This document shows positions 1-9,110 of a DNA stretch of 64,000 nt, piece by piece. A program made the position numbers and the translations under genes. This DNA comes from an uncultured Bacteroidales bacterium. GTDB taxonomy: Bacteria > Bacteroidota > Bacteroidia > Bacteroidales > UBA932. The stretch lies in contig CAKUSP010000002.1 in assembly GCA_934680015.1 (NCBI GenBank), forward strand, positions 62,001-126,000, given 5' to 3'. The notes beneath the pieces are model-generated. The model saw nothing but the letters and a program-made list of their open reading frames with translations, had not been told where the DNA came from and did no database searches. Position 1 is the first letter of the stretch. The number at the start of each line of letters is the position of its first letter.

Positions 1-57
1 GTTAAACGATGGTTAATACAAAAAAATAATTCATTAATACTACATGATTAGAGTTTC

Positions 58-89
58 TTTGGAATTATATTTTAAAGTTTTTAAATTTG
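58..89 (+). promoter_or_regulatory. Bacteroidota-type promoter of the Kelch regulator gene
   Basis: A TTTG box at 58-61 and TAAATTTG at 82-89 are separated by 20 nt, matching the Bacteroidota sigma pattern TTTG-N19/20-TAnnTTTG. Transcription would begin near position 95, leaving a short leader with a purine-rich AAAGGGG stretch just before the start codon at 113. Confidence 0.7.
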
Positions 90-112
90 TTGCATAACAC
101 TAAAGGGGTTAA

Positions 113-2593
113 ATGATGGTTAAGAAGATAACGCTGTTTCTTGCCTTTTTTATAGTGGCGATTCTAAAATGTTCAGGACTTTATTCTCAAGGTCTGGGCT
201 TTTTCGGCATGGATTATAAGATAGATGAAAGGACATCATATAATGTATTCGGATCCAGTAAGCCAGAATCTTTTTCTCGTTGGTTTCAGATGAGCTTTGA
301 ATTTTCGCCTAAATATCAGGAAGATTTTGGCTATGTTTTTAGGATAAAAGATAATGGAGATTCAGAGCGGATATGGAATCTTTCTTATGATAGCCGGCAA
401 GATAGTGTGGTCATTCGTTTAAATGAAGAAGGAAGGCATAGTCTGATACATATGGTACTTTCTAAAGATGAACTTCCTGTTTTTAGATGGAGTAAATTGC
501 AATTGGTAATGGACTTGGATGGAGGCGAGGTCTCTTTGTCTGCATCGGGGAAGCGTTATACGAAACGATATGATGGGTTTCCTTCTAAGATTACCCCTAT
601 TATAGAATTCGGACGAAGCGATTATATTATAGATGTCCCATCTTTTTCTCTAAGAAATTTAAACATATCTGGAGCTAACAAAGTTTTTGATTTTGCTCTG
701 GATCAATTTTCCGGAAACGAAGTATATGATACTAAAAGAAGAGTATGCGGTGAGGTGAAAAACCCTGATTGGTTGATTAATAGAGCGGCCGTGTGGTCAG
801 AGATCTTCGAATTCGGTTATGACCAGATAGCAGGCGTATCGTATAATCCTACAAGAAAGGAATTTTATTATTTCACGCAAGATGATATGACCATTTACTC
901 TTTCATAGGCCAGAAAACGGAGTCGATACATTTCGATGAACCTTGTCCTGTTCAGATGAAGCTTGGTAATAATTATATATCTTCGGATGGGAGATATCTT
1001 TTTTGTTATGAGTTATTTAATGACGAAGTCCCTTCTGGAAGTCCTACGGTAGCGAAATTGGATCTAGATACAAAGCGATGGGAAATATGTAGCCACGATG
1101 GTTTAGCTATGCCTGTACACCACCATGCTACTTTTTTGAATCCATCAGATGGGGAGTTTTCTATTTTAGGCGGGTTTGGAAATAGATTATATAATGGTGA
1201 ATTTTATTCTTTCGATGAAGCTCTGGGGAAGTGGAAGAAGATCTTTACAAATCTACAGGGAGACCCTATATATCCACGTTATTTTACTTCGGCTGGAACA
1301 GATGGAAGGTATGTATATATTTATGGAGGAATGGGTAATGAGTGTGGAGAACAGGTTGTAGGACGGAGATATTTTTACGATTTACATAGAATTGATACGC
1401 AGACAGGCAAAAGTGTGCTTATGTGGGATCTTAGCAGCGAAGAACCTGATATGGTGCCGGTGCGAAATCTTATCGTAGATAATGGTAAATTCTACACTTT
1501 GTGCTATCCGGAGTATATTAGTCAGTCACAGCTTTATCTGTATTGCTTTAATATTTTAGATGGCTCGTATAAGCGATTGCAAAGTCCGATACCTATTGTG
1601 TCTGATAAAATGCGCACTAATGCCAATATTTATCTTGATAGAGAGTTGAATAGATTTTTTGCATGGACTCAAGTTTTTGATGATGATATTAGATCTACAG
1701 TTAGGGTATATGATCTTACTTATCCGCCTATATTTGAATTAAATATAGATGAAACGAAGACTGATTACAAGCGAATTGTTATTTTGCTTTGTTTTATTTT
1801 GGGGGCAAGTGGAATAGTCTTCTATTTTATTAAAAAACATAGAAAAAAATCCGACATGGATATTTCTCATAAATTAGGAAGGACTTTTAGGTATGAAAAT
1901 GCACAGAATCAGATATGCGTTTTTGGTAATTTTACAGTAAATGACAGAAATGCGCGAGATATCACATCAGCATTTACCAATCAGCAGCTCACTATTTTAT
2001 GTCTTCTTATTCGTGCAGGAGAAAGAGGCGTTTCTAGTAAAAATTTAAGTAGCATATTATGGCCAGATAAAGAAGAAGATAAGGTAAAGAATTCAAGAGG
2101 TGTCGCTATTAACAATCTTCGAAAGTCTTTAGGCATGATGAATGGCGCTGTCATTGAATATCGCGATGGAAGGTATTTTCTTGAATTAAGTGATCAGTGT
2201 AAATGTGATTATTGGGAATTTACAGATTGTCTAAAAAACGAGAAGGTTAACGAGACTCGCATTATGAATATACTTTCGCGTGGTAGAATACTAAGATCGA
2301 CAAATGATCCATTTTTTGATGAATTTAAGGAACAAGTCGACAATATAGTTTTGCCATTGCTGCTTAGTGAGTTAGAAACTAAAATGAGACTAAAGGAGTA
2401 TGGTGCTGTCGAACAGCTGGTTTACATGATAATGGAGATTGATAGTACGAATGAGGAGGCGCTTCGAGCTATGATAAAGTCCTTACGCCGTCAGAAAAAA
2501 TTTGAAGAAGTGCTCTTGTTTTATTCAAAATATTGCGCAGAATTCAAAAAGGTGAATGACATCGAGTACAATGTGCCTTTGAAGTCACTATAG
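113..2593 (+). CDS. Transmembrane one-component regulator: Kelch sensor with cytoplasmic winged helix and BTAD-like domain
   Basis: 826 residues. A signal peptide (about 1-26) leads into a LamG-like beta-sandwich region (about 45-190) and a Kelch-like propeller (about 235-540; strands such as FSILGGFGN and VYIYGGMGN). One membrane helix lies at about 554-573, followed by basic KKHRKK. Residues about 600-692 resemble an OmpR/SARP-type winged helix (QQLTILCLL, NNLRKSLG), and about 700-820 is a helical region like a BTAD/TPR domain. This layout implies an outside sensor that controls transcription directly through the membrane, with no kinase. The ligand is unknown. ATG codons at 113 and 116 are both possible; 113 follows the purine-rich stretch. 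The gene stands alone before a glycosyltransferase with its own promoter. The domain order is confident; the regulatory target is not known. Confidence 0.8.
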   Translation: MMVKKITLFLAFFIVAILKCSGLYSQGLGFFGMDYKIDERTSYNVFGSSKPESFSRWFQMSFEFSPKYQEDFGYVFRIKDNGDSERIWNLSYDSRQDSVVIRLNEEGRHSLIHMVLSKDELPVFRWSKLQLVMDLDGGEVSLSASGKRYTKRYDGFPSKITPIIEFGRSDYIIDVPSFSLRNLNISGANKVFDFALDQFSGNEVYDTKRRVCGEVKNPDWLINRAAVWSEIFEFGYDQIAGVSYNPTRKEFYYFTQDDMTIYSFIGQKTESIHFDEPCPVQMKLGNNYISSDGRYLFCYELFNDEVPSGSPTVAKLDLDTKRWEICSHDGLAMPVHHHATFLNPSDGEFSILGGFGNRLYNGEFYSFDEALGKWKKIFTNLQGDPIYPRYFTSAGTDGRYVYIYGGMGNECGEQVVGRRYFYDLHRIDTQTGKSVLMWDLSSEEPDMVPVRNLIVDNGKFYTLCYPEYISQSQLYLYCFNILDGSYKRLQSPIPIVSDKMRTNANIYLDRELNRFFAWTQVFDDDIRSTVRVYDLTYPPIFELNIDETKTDYKRIVILLCFILGASGIVFYFIKKHRKKSDMDISHKLGRTFRYENAQNQICVFGNFTVNDRNARDITSAFTNQQLTILCLLIRAGERGVSSKNLSSILWPDKEEDKVKNSRGVAINNLRKSLGMMNGAVIEYRDGRYFLELSDQCKCDYWEFTDCLKNEKVNETRIMNILSRGRILRSTNDPFFDEFKEQVDNIVLPLLLSELETKMRLKEYGAVEQLVYMIMEIDSTNEEALRAMIKSLRRQKKFEEVLLFYSKYCAEFKKVNDIEYNVPLKSL

Positions 2594-2615
2594 CAACACA
2601 GAAGACTTTTTTGAT

Positions 2616-2623
2616 TATATTTG
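2616..2623 (+). promoter_or_regulatory. Promoter -7 box for the glycosyltransferase-trkA pair
   Basis: TATATTTG matches TAnnTTTG and ends 7 nt before the ATG at 2631, so the transcript would have almost no leader. No clear TTTG -33 box is present. Confidence 0.55.
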
Positions 2624-2630
2624 TCGGATT

Positions 2631-3623
2631 ATGCATATAGCAGTCGTTATTTTAAATTGGAATACAAAAGATTATCTTAAAAGATTTGTACCAAAGGTGT
2701 TATCGTCTTTGGGTGAAGACGATGCGCTTTATGTTGCAGACAATGGTTCGAACGATGATTCCACTCAGGTAGTTAAAGCGCTTTTTCCACAAGTTAGGGT
2801 AATAAGCATTGGAGAAAATTTGGGCTTTACTGGTGGGTATAATTATGCCTTGAATCAGATAGACGCGCAGTATTATCTTTTGTTGAATTCTGACATCGAA
2901 GTAACGGATAATTGGTTAGAGCCACTTTCTTTATGGATGGAAACGCATCCAGAATGTGGAATCTGCGCTCCGAAAGTTCATGCTCTCGATAGAAAGGATG
3001 ACGATTGGCAGAGAACGCAGCGATTCGAGTACGCGGGGGCTGCCGGTGGTCATTTGGATTTTTTCGGTTATCCATATTGTCGGGGACGTGTGTTATCTCG
3101 GGTTGAGGTAGACAAAGGCCAATATGATGCTCCTGCTCGCGTTTTCTGGGTAAGTGGCGCCGCTTTGATGATACGCGCGTCGTTATGGCATGGTCTCGGG
3201 GGATTCGATGAAAGGTTTTTTGCCCACATGGAGGAAATTGACTTGTGCTGGAGAGCTCAAAGTTTAGGATATCAAGTGTGGTGCGTCCCGCAAAGCCTTG
3301 TTTATCACATAGGAGGAGGGACTTTGCCTGCTAATTCACCTTTTAAATTGAGACTAAATTTCCGGAATTCATTATGGATGTTAAAGAAAAACTTGCCTTT
3401 TACTATAGGCCCGCTAAGAGCAGGGATAAGAATAGTATGTAGATGTGTGATGGATTGGATGATGGCATTGGCATATTTTCTAATGGGAAAGAAAGAATAT
3501 GCAAAAAGTGTGGCTATGGCACATAGGGAAGTCCGTAAATCTGCCACTGTAGAATTTAAGGGAAAATATAAGATTTCTCCGGACGGAGGGCTGTTGATAT
3601 TAAAATATTTATTTAGAAGATGA
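2631..3623 (+). CDS. Family 2 glycosyltransferase (rhamnosyltransferase-like)
   Basis: 330 residues with a GT-A fold. The N-terminus AVVILNWN is typical of the family, DNGSNDD (37-43) is the nucleotide-binding loop, NSD (86-88) supplies the metal-binding aspartate, and MEEIDLCWR (200-208) carries the acidic residues of the catalytic region. It probably transfers a sugar from a nucleotide donor during cell-surface polysaccharide or glycolipid synthesis at the inner membrane; donor and acceptor cannot be read from sequence. Its stop overlaps the start of trkA by 4 bp (ATGA), so the two are translationally coupled although their functions look unrelated. Confidence 0.88.
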   Translation: MHIAVVILNWNTKDYLKRFVPKVLSSLGEDDALYVADNGSNDDSTQVVKALFPQVRVISIGENLGFTGGYNYALNQIDAQYYLLLNSDIEVTDNWLEPLSLWMETHPECGICAPKVHALDRKDDDWQRTQRFEYAGAAGGHLDFFGYPYCRGRVLSRVEVDKGQYDAPARVFWVSGAALMIRASLWHGLGGFDERFFAHMEEIDLCWRAQSLGYQVWCVPQSLVYHIGGGTLPANSPFKLRLNFRNSLWMLKKNLPFTIGPLRAGIRIVCRCVMDWMMALAYFLMGKKEYAKSVAMAHREVRKSATVEFKGKYKISPDGGLLILKYLFRR

Positions 3624-4981
3624 AAGTTGTGATAGATGGCGCCGGTGAAATCGGCTCACATTTGACAAAATTACTGGTTCGTGAAGGTAATGATGTAACT
3701 GTAATAGATAGTGAAAAAAGCAGGCTTGATAGTCTGTCTTCTGCTGCTGATATCGAGCCTGTTGAAGGCGACCCGACTTCTATAAAGACTCTTACTGATG
3801 CGCAGGCCGGCAAGGCAGATCTATTTATTGCCGTTGTCCCATATGTGGATCAGGAGGTGAATATGGTGGCATCTCTTTTTGCTAAGAGCATGGGAGCGAA
3901 AAAGGTAGCAGCGAGAATACAGCATCTGGATCTGCTTTCTAAATCTAGTAGACAGATGATGCGCTCTTTTGGGCTGGATATGACATTTTGCCCGGAGAAA
4001 ATAGCTGCTGATGAAATAGTATCGCAGCTTCGTTATAATACTTCATCGGATACTATGGATTTTGCGATGGGAAAATTGCATATAGCTGCATTCCGTTTGG
4101 GAGAAGATAGCCCAATATTGGATATGAGGCTGGTTGATTTCACAAAACATTTTACGGAAAAGGAGAACTCCGAATTTAGAGTCATCGCAATATCTCGTGA
4201 AGAAAAGACTATCATACCTCGGTTTGATACTAAGTTTAAGTATGGTGATCTCGTTTATATTATCATTAAAAATGATGAAGTTAAAAGCCTTAATGACTAC
4301 CTCGGCTTAAGTGATATTGCGATAAAGCGTATAATGATTATGGGGGGTGGCTCAGTAGGCTCTATAGTGGCTTCTTTACTTTCTTCGGAGATTTCATCTG
4401 TCAAATTGATAGAAATCAAAAGGGAAAGATGTATAGATCTTGTGGAGGAATTACCAGATAATGTAGAAGTTGTTAATGGAGATGCACGAAATACTGATTT
4501 TCTTTATGAGCAAGGGTTAAACACGTGTGATGCTTTTGTGGCTGTAACGGGTAATGATGAGGCGAATATATTGGCATGTGTGGCAGCTAAAAAATTCGGG
4601 GTTCCACGAACTGTTGCCGAAGTGGAGAATATGGAATATGTTCGATTAGCTGAAGAAATGGGCGTGGATGTAGTTGTAAATAAGAAGCTTACTACTGCAA
4701 GCCGGATTTATAAACTTACGCTAAGTGAAAGAGCGAGATTTGTTCGTTATATGAGCGGTACAGATGCAGAGGTTATGGAATATACGGCAGCTGAAGGCAG
4801 CGCTATAACTAAGGATACTCTTAAGAACATAGATTTTCCTTCAGATGCCGTAGTAGGAGGCGTTTTGCGCGGGAACGATGCATTTATCGCTGTAGGTGAT
4901 ACCCATATCCAAGCGGGAGATCGTGTCGCAGTGTTTACTATTCCATCTTGCGCAAAGGAGATCGATAAGCTATTTAAGTAA
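3620..4981 (+). CDS. trkA: Trk potassium uptake system NAD-binding subunit TrkA
   Basis: 453 residues made of two RCK-type halves. The first begins with the dinucleotide-binding loop DGAGEIG (6-12) and the second with GGGSVG (242-247); each is followed by a TrkA-C-like domain. TrkA is the cytoplasmic regulatory ring that gates the TrkH/TrkG potassium channel in response to nucleotides. The length is normal for the full duplicated form. No trkH lies next to it in the window, so the channel partner must be encoded elsewhere. It ends 14 bp from the convergent gene at 4996, with no obvious terminator between them. Confidence 0.93.
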   Translation: MKVVIDGAGEIGSHLTKLLVREGNDVTVIDSEKSRLDSLSSAADIEPVEGDPTSIKTLTDAQAGKADLFIAVVPYVDQEVNMVASLFAKSMGAKKVAARIQHLDLLSKSSRQMMRSFGLDMTFCPEKIAADEIVSQLRYNTSSDTMDFAMGKLHIAAFRLGEDSPILDMRLVDFTKHFTEKENSEFRVIAISREEKTIIPRFDTKFKYGDLVYIIIKNDEVKSLNDYLGLSDIAIKRIMIMGGGSVGSIVASLLSSEISSVKLIEIKRERCIDLVEELPDNVEVVNGDARNTDFLYEQGLNTCDAFVAVTGNDEANILACVAAKKFGVPRTVAEVENMEYVRLAEEMGVDVVVNKKLTTASRIYKLTLSERARFVRYMSGTDAEVMEYTAAEGSAITKDTLKNIDFPSDAVVGGVLRGNDAFIAVGDTHIQAGDRVAVFTIPSCAKEIDKLFK

Positions 4982-4995
4982 TCTTTAAAAAATAG

Positions 4996-6033
4996 CTAGA
5001 AGATTTGATGTATTGTCTCGGATTTGACCTGATCAAGAGGTTTATATAGATATCCTGTTTTTTTGAAGTTGATCTTGGCGAGATCTATACATCTAATTTC
5101 GCAGTTGTGCATAGTTCTATAGTAGAGTTTGCGACCTTTAAGATCGCTTACTACTGTAACATGTGTGGCACTCGGAATATCGACGGCTTCTTGGCCTTTT
5201 GAGAATTGCATGCCAATCGGGATGTCGAAGTTGTTCAGCAGATGAAAAGCCTGTACGACAGTTTGAAGTGGCGTGTCTTTTACAGGAGCTGTATTTTGCA
5301 AGAATGCAAGTCTTACAAATCTTGAAGGTGATGAATAATCTCCAGGGAGTCCGAGCATACCTGTGCCACCACTGAATGAAGTCATCTTGAGATTATGTAT
5401 GGAGTTGTCTGTAGCTCTACCTGGGGTTAGGTTCACATAATTATTTAGATTAGTCAGATGATAATCAAATGATGGAGAGTTGGCAAGTACGCCAAGAGTA
5501 TTTTCGTAGAACACATATTTTCCATCTATTATCTCTAAAACTATCTGTCTGCCACTTTCTTCAATAAAACGCCAATGTACAGTGGAAGAGCGTGGATCTA
5601 CACCATGAATATGTAACCCGTCAAGGGTGCTTTTAACATCATCGATGTTTTCACAGCAGGATAGAATGTAGCCTACCAGTTCGAAGTCTGATACATTTAC
5701 TTTTCCTTTACCATCGTCTTCACTTTCGTATTTTCCATAATCTGGAAAATAAAATAATCCGGCTGATAGCCCTTTTTCATTAATTCCTTCCATGATGTAT
5801 TGAGGAAGTTCAACGGCTATCCCGACATAGGCAAATTTAGTAGTAGGAGTATTACCCTTAGGTACTACAACATAAAAGGAGTTCATGTCGGAGCCACTCC
5901 ACTCTATGGTGCGAGCCATGACCACATCCCCACTCTTTGTCTTTAGCTCCATTCCTGAACACGCCTGAGAATGTGGCGCGAAAATCGAGGCGATTATCGC
6001 CATACAAATGGTACAAAAAAGATTTTTTCTCAT
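4996..6033 (-). CDS. Choloylglycine hydrolase family protein (secreted Ntn hydrolase)
   Basis: 345 residues. The signal peptide should be cut at SQA|C, leaving Cys25 as the N-terminal nucleophile of an Ntn hydrolase. Arg41 (in MARTIEW), the ANSP segment and an RATDN segment match conserved positions of the conjugated-bile-acid hydrolase/penicillin V acylase family. It probably hydrolyses an amide bond in the periplasm or outside the cell; sequence alone cannot separate bile-salt hydrolase from acylase or acyl-homoserine-lactone activity. The residue at -3 from the cysteine is Ser, so this is not a convincing lipobox. A LytTR regulator gene lies 125 bp upstream on the same strand and could be co-transcribed. 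Confidence 0.85.
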   Translation of the reverse strand: MRKNLFCTICMAIIASIFAPHSQACSGMELKTKSGDVVMARTIEWSGSDMNSFYVVVPKGNTPTTKFAYVGIAVELPQYIMEGINEKGLSAGLFYFPDYGKYESEDDGKGKVNVSDFELVGYILSCCENIDDVKSTLDGLHIHGVDPRSSTVHWRFIEESGRQIVLEIIDGKYVFYENTLGVLANSPSFDYHLTNLNNYVNLTPGRATDNSIHNLKMTSFSGGTGMLGLPGDYSSPSRFVRLAFLQNTAPVKDTPLQTVVQAFHLLNNFDIPIGMQFSKGQEAVDIPSATHVTVVSDLKGRKLYYRTMHNCEIRCIDLAKINFKKTGYLYKPLDQVKSETIHQIF

Positions 6034-6158
6034 AATGGATTGATTTAGAATTTGTGGTAAACAATCAAATTCTATTCCGCTTTTATCAATGTGTTCGACA
6101 TTTCCATGAGAGCGGTTTAGGAGAATGGTAATGTATCCGATATCTTGTGTGCAGGAAG

Positions 6159-6977
6159 TTATAGTAGAGATGAAAGAGTATCGTAGTAAGTTTTGGAGAC
6201 GGGGATAGAAGGAAGTGATGGCACATCAAGGTCGGCAAACACATATCCTCGTGGGTCCTTACTTAGTACTTTTACATGTTTAGGATTAATATAATATGTA
6301 CGATGGCATCGCTGAAGTCCCTGGGCGTGAAGGATAGGTTCAAGCCTTTTCATAGAAGATCGGAGTGTATATCTTTTCACCACATCAGCATCTGTATATA
6401 CAATTTCAACATAGTTTTCCTTTGCCTCTATGTACAGTATGGAATTAGCAGAGACGATTAGTTTTACTTTTTGGCTTTCGTCTTTAAAGTGTATTCTACT
6501 ATCTTCTGGTGTAGAAGGGGAGTTGATCTCTTCGTTCTTTCCCTTAATCGTACAATACCCGGAGATTAGTATATATGGCCATAAAACGATGAATCCGAAT
6601 TGAGCTATACATCTTGATACTACATCGAAAAATGTCTGGGTGCGACCTTGCATAAGATGAAGAAACAGAGCGCAGAATAGGCAAAAAATTATAGTTTCTA
6701 TGCAGCACCATCCAGTGTAGAGTAATCGATTTAGATGCAGTACATTTTTTAAAAAGAAAAAAGCTAGTCTAGTGATAATCAGTGTAAGCATTATTATGCA
6801 ACTGACTATAATCAGATTAAACTCCATGGTCCCTTTCCCTTCGCCCAAAAAAGATATAGTCGCTTCTGGTTTATAGAGCAGAACGAATACGATGAAGAAA
6901 AAAGGTATGCCCAAAAAGTGTATTATTTGACTGGGAAAATTGAAAAATTCCCGAGGTATTTCGTTTTGAGTACGCAT
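6159..6977 (-). CDS. Membrane-bound LytTR-type transcriptional regulator
   Basis: 272 residues from the ATG at 6977. About four hydrophobic helices (near 22-35, 52-77, 83-109 and 120-144) are followed by a LytTR DNA-binding domain (about 170-272; ILYIEAKENYV and LQRCHRTYYINP are characteristic). There is no response-regulator receiver, so this is a membrane-anchored one-component regulator. A longer reading frame upstream is rejected because a minus-strand -7 box at 6983-6990 lies inside it, only 5 nt before this ATG. It reads toward the choloylglycine hydrolase-like gene, a plausible but unproven target. Confidence 0.85.
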   Translation of the reverse strand: MRTQNEIPREFFNFPSQIIHFLGIPFFFIVFVLLYKPEATISFLGEGKGTMEFNLIIVSCIIMLTLIITRLAFFFLKNVLHLNRLLYTGWCCIETIIFCLFCALFLHLMQGRTQTFFDVVSRCIAQFGFIVLWPYILISGYCTIKGKNEEINSPSTPEDSRIHFKDESQKVKLIVSANSILYIEAKENYVEIVYTDADVVKRYTLRSSMKRLEPILHAQGLQRCHRTYYINPKHVKVLSKDPRGYVFADLDVPSLPSIPVSKTYYDTLSSLL

Positions 6978-6982
6978 GGATG

Positions 6983-6990
6983 CAAATGTA
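6983..6990 (-). promoter_or_regulatory. Promoter -7 box of the LytTR gene
   Basis: The minus strand reads TACATTTG (TAnnTTTG), ending 5 nt before the start codon at 6977. It faces a plus-strand box at 7003-7010, so the two promoters overlap. Confidence 0.55.
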
Positions 6991-7002
6991 CAAAAAATTA
7001 TG

Positions 7003-7010
7003 TACTTTTG
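7003..7010 (+). promoter_or_regulatory. Promoter -7 box of the acyl-CoA synthetase gene
   Basis: TACTTTTG matches TAnnTTTG. It lies downstream of an in-frame ATG at 6976 and therefore places the real start at 7036. Confidence 0.6.
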
Positions 7011-7035
7011 TGGGATAGTACTTAAACCTGTTGAT

Positions 7036-8691
7036 ATGAACGTTAGATCAGTTAACAAACAACTGGAAGCCAGTTTTAAGGCCAACTGGTGGAAGTTAGC
7101 CCTTTCAAATTATAAAGGGGAGACTATGAATTACGCGATGGTTGCCGAAAGAATAGAGATGATTCATGTAGTCTTTAGGCGCTGTGGCCTTCAAGTCGGA
7201 GATCGTGTTGCTATTTGCGGCCGCAATCAGGCCAATTGGGGCGTATGTTTTCTTGCTGCCATGACATATGGCGCCGTTCCTGTGCCTATTTTACATGAAT
7301 TTCATCCTGACAGCATAATACATCTTTTAGGACATTCCGAATCTAGGGTCTTTTTTGTCGATGAGACGGTATGGTCTCATCTGGCGACTGAGAATTTGCC
7401 TGATTTGGAGGTGGTGGTAAATATTTCTGACCTTCAGTGCCTAATGTCAGTAAAGGATGATATAGATGCTATACGTACGGATGTGGTTATGGGGTTTAGA
7501 AAGAAGTATCCATGTGGTCTTCGCCCAGAGCAGATTAGTTATTATGAGGATAAGCCGGACGAGTTAGCTATAATAAACTATACTTCAGGTACTTCTGGGT
7601 TTTCGAAAGGCGTTATGATTCCTTATAGGGCTATTGCGTGCAATATGAATTTTGCAGCCAATGTGGCTGAACCTCAGATGGACAGCCGTTCACGTGTAGT
7701 TTCTATGCTTCCGCTTGCCCATATGTACGGGTTAATGTTCGAGTTTTTGTTTGAGATGACCATAGGTGCGCAAGTCTTTTTTCTCACTAAGACGCCGAGT
7801 CCTAAAGTGATTATGGATGCTTTTGCGCAGGTGCATCCTTCAGTTATAATTGCTGTACCCTTGATTATTGAAAAGGTGTATAAAACTCAACTTAAGCCTG
7901 TAGCCGAAAAATTGAAATTTTTCTTCTCTGCACCTCTTATCGGTGGGATTGTGCGTAGATATATGAAGAACAGAGTTAGGTCTGCTTTCGGTGGAGTCTT
8001 CGAAGAGGTTATATTGGGTGGTGCTGCCGTTAATCCAGAGGTGGAGAAATTCTTTCATAAATTACATTTCCCTTTTACAGTAGGATATGGCATGACGGAA
8101 TGTGCGCCTATCATCACATATGTTAAATGGAATAAAGCTAAGGTGGGATCATCAGGGAAGGTCGTTCCAGGTTGTAAAATAAGGATAGATTCCTCAGATC
8201 CTTCCAAGATTCCGGGAGAGGTACAAGTTAGCGGACAGAATGTCTTTTTGGGATATTATAAAAATGAGCAGGCAACCAAAGATGCTTTTACTTCAGATGG
8301 TTGGTTTCGCACCGGTGACATGGGCGTAATAAAGAAAGGGTATTTGTATCTTAAGGGAAGAAGTAAGTGTATGATTCTTTCTGCCAATGGGCAGAATATA
8401 TATCCAGAAGAGTTAGAAGGGATTATTAATAATTTTCCTTATGTGGTTGATTCACTAGTGGTTGAGGATCATGGAGGATTGACGGCCATAATTTATCCAG
8501 ATTATGCCGCGTCCAGAATGTATGGTATCTCAAAAGAAGAAATAGAAGGGAAACTTCATAGCATGCTTCCAGAGGTGAATAAAGAACTTCCGCAGTATGC
8601 GCAGATTCGAAAGATAGAATTTTTGGAGAACGACTTTGAGCGTACACCTAAAAGAAATATAAAAAGGTATTTGTATCAGAAAAATAAGTAA
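7036..8691 (+). CDS. Long-chain acyl-CoA synthetase (AMP-forming ligase)
   Basis: 551 residues. The adenylate-forming superfamily signature TSGTSGFSKG is at 183-192; YGMTE and the GWFRTGD hinge motif follow, and the C-terminal domain ends in TPKRNIKRYLY, with a lysine-rich A10-like segment. It activates a fatty acid to acyl-AMP and then acyl-CoA for lipid synthesis or fatty-acid use. I chose ATG 7036 because the promoter box at 7003-7010 lies inside the longer frame. The stop TAA shares its last base with the ATG of the next gene, so they are tightly coupled. Length is a little short of typical FadD-like enzymes but all core motifs are present. Confidence 0.88.
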   Translation: MNVRSVNKQLEASFKANWWKLALSNYKGETMNYAMVAERIEMIHVVFRRCGLQVGDRVAICGRNQANWGVCFLAAMTYGAVPVPILHEFHPDSIIHLLGHSESRVFFVDETVWSHLATENLPDLEVVVNISDLQCLMSVKDDIDAIRTDVVMGFRKKYPCGLRPEQISYYEDKPDELAIINYTSGTSGFSKGVMIPYRAIACNMNFAANVAEPQMDSRSRVVSMLPLAHMYGLMFEFLFEMTIGAQVFFLTKTPSPKVIMDAFAQVHPSVIIAVPLIIEKVYKTQLKPVAEKLKFFFSAPLIGGIVRRYMKNRVRSAFGGVFEEVILGGAAVNPEVEKFFHKLHFPFTVGYGMTECAPIITYVKWNKAKVGSSGKVVPGCKIRIDSSDPSKIPGEVQVSGQNVFLGYYKNEQATKDAFTSDGWFRTGDMGVIKKGYLYLKGRSKCMILSANGQNIYPEELEGIINNFPYVVDSLVVEDHGGLTAIIYPDYAASRMYGISKEEIEGKLHSMLPEVNKELPQYAQIRKIEFLENDFERTPKRNIKRYLYQKNK

Positions 8692-9110
8692 TGAGTAAAT
8701 TTGACGAAAGATATTTGGAGATGGCTCAGGTTTGGGCTAAGAATTCGTATTGCAAGCGTCGTCAGGTAGGAGCACTGATCGTAAAGGACAGAATGATTAT
8801 TTCCGATGGATATAATGGCACTCCTTCAGGATTTGAAAATATCTGTGAGGATGATAGTGGTATTACTAAGCCCTATGTCCTTCACGCGGAGGCAAATGCT
8901 ATCACAAAGGTAGCTAAATCGGGGAATAGTTCACAGGGTTCCACTTTATATGTAACGGCATCTCCTTGCATGGAGTGTGCTAAACTCATTATTCAAGCTG
9001 GTATAAAAAGGGTTGTCTATATGGATGAATACCGCCTTAGGGATGGAATAGAGTTGCTGGAGAGGGCAGGAGTAGAATGCGTACATTTTATAAAGGAAGA
9101 TGAAGAATAA
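8691..9110 (+). CDS. Deoxycytidylate (dCMP) deaminase family protein
   Basis: 139 residues. The zinc site is complete: HAE at 65-67 supplies the histidine ligand and the catalytic glutamate, and PCMEC at 92-96 gives the two cysteine ligands. The N-terminal KRRQVGALIV and YNGTPSG segments fit the ComEB/dCMP deaminase group. It converts dCMP to dUMP for thymidylate synthesis in the cytoplasm. It overlaps the S41 protease gene by 11 bp, so acyl-CoA synthetase, deaminase and protease form one transcription unit. Confidence 0.9.
   Translation: MSKFDERYLEMAQVWAKNSYCKRRQVGALIVKDRMIISDGYNGTPSGFENICEDDSGITKPYVLHAEANAITKVAKSGNSSQGSTLYVTASPCMECAKLIIQAGIKRVVYMDEYRLRDGIELLERAGVECVHFIKEDEE

Noticed and set aside
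4981..5005. Terminator between trkA and the choloylglycine hydrolase-like gene
   Set aside because: The 5-bp ATCTT/AAGAT arms are too weak to call.
6976..7035. Longer N-terminus of the acyl-CoA synthetase
   Set aside because: The -7 box at 7003-7010 lies within it, and 7036 gives the normal family start.
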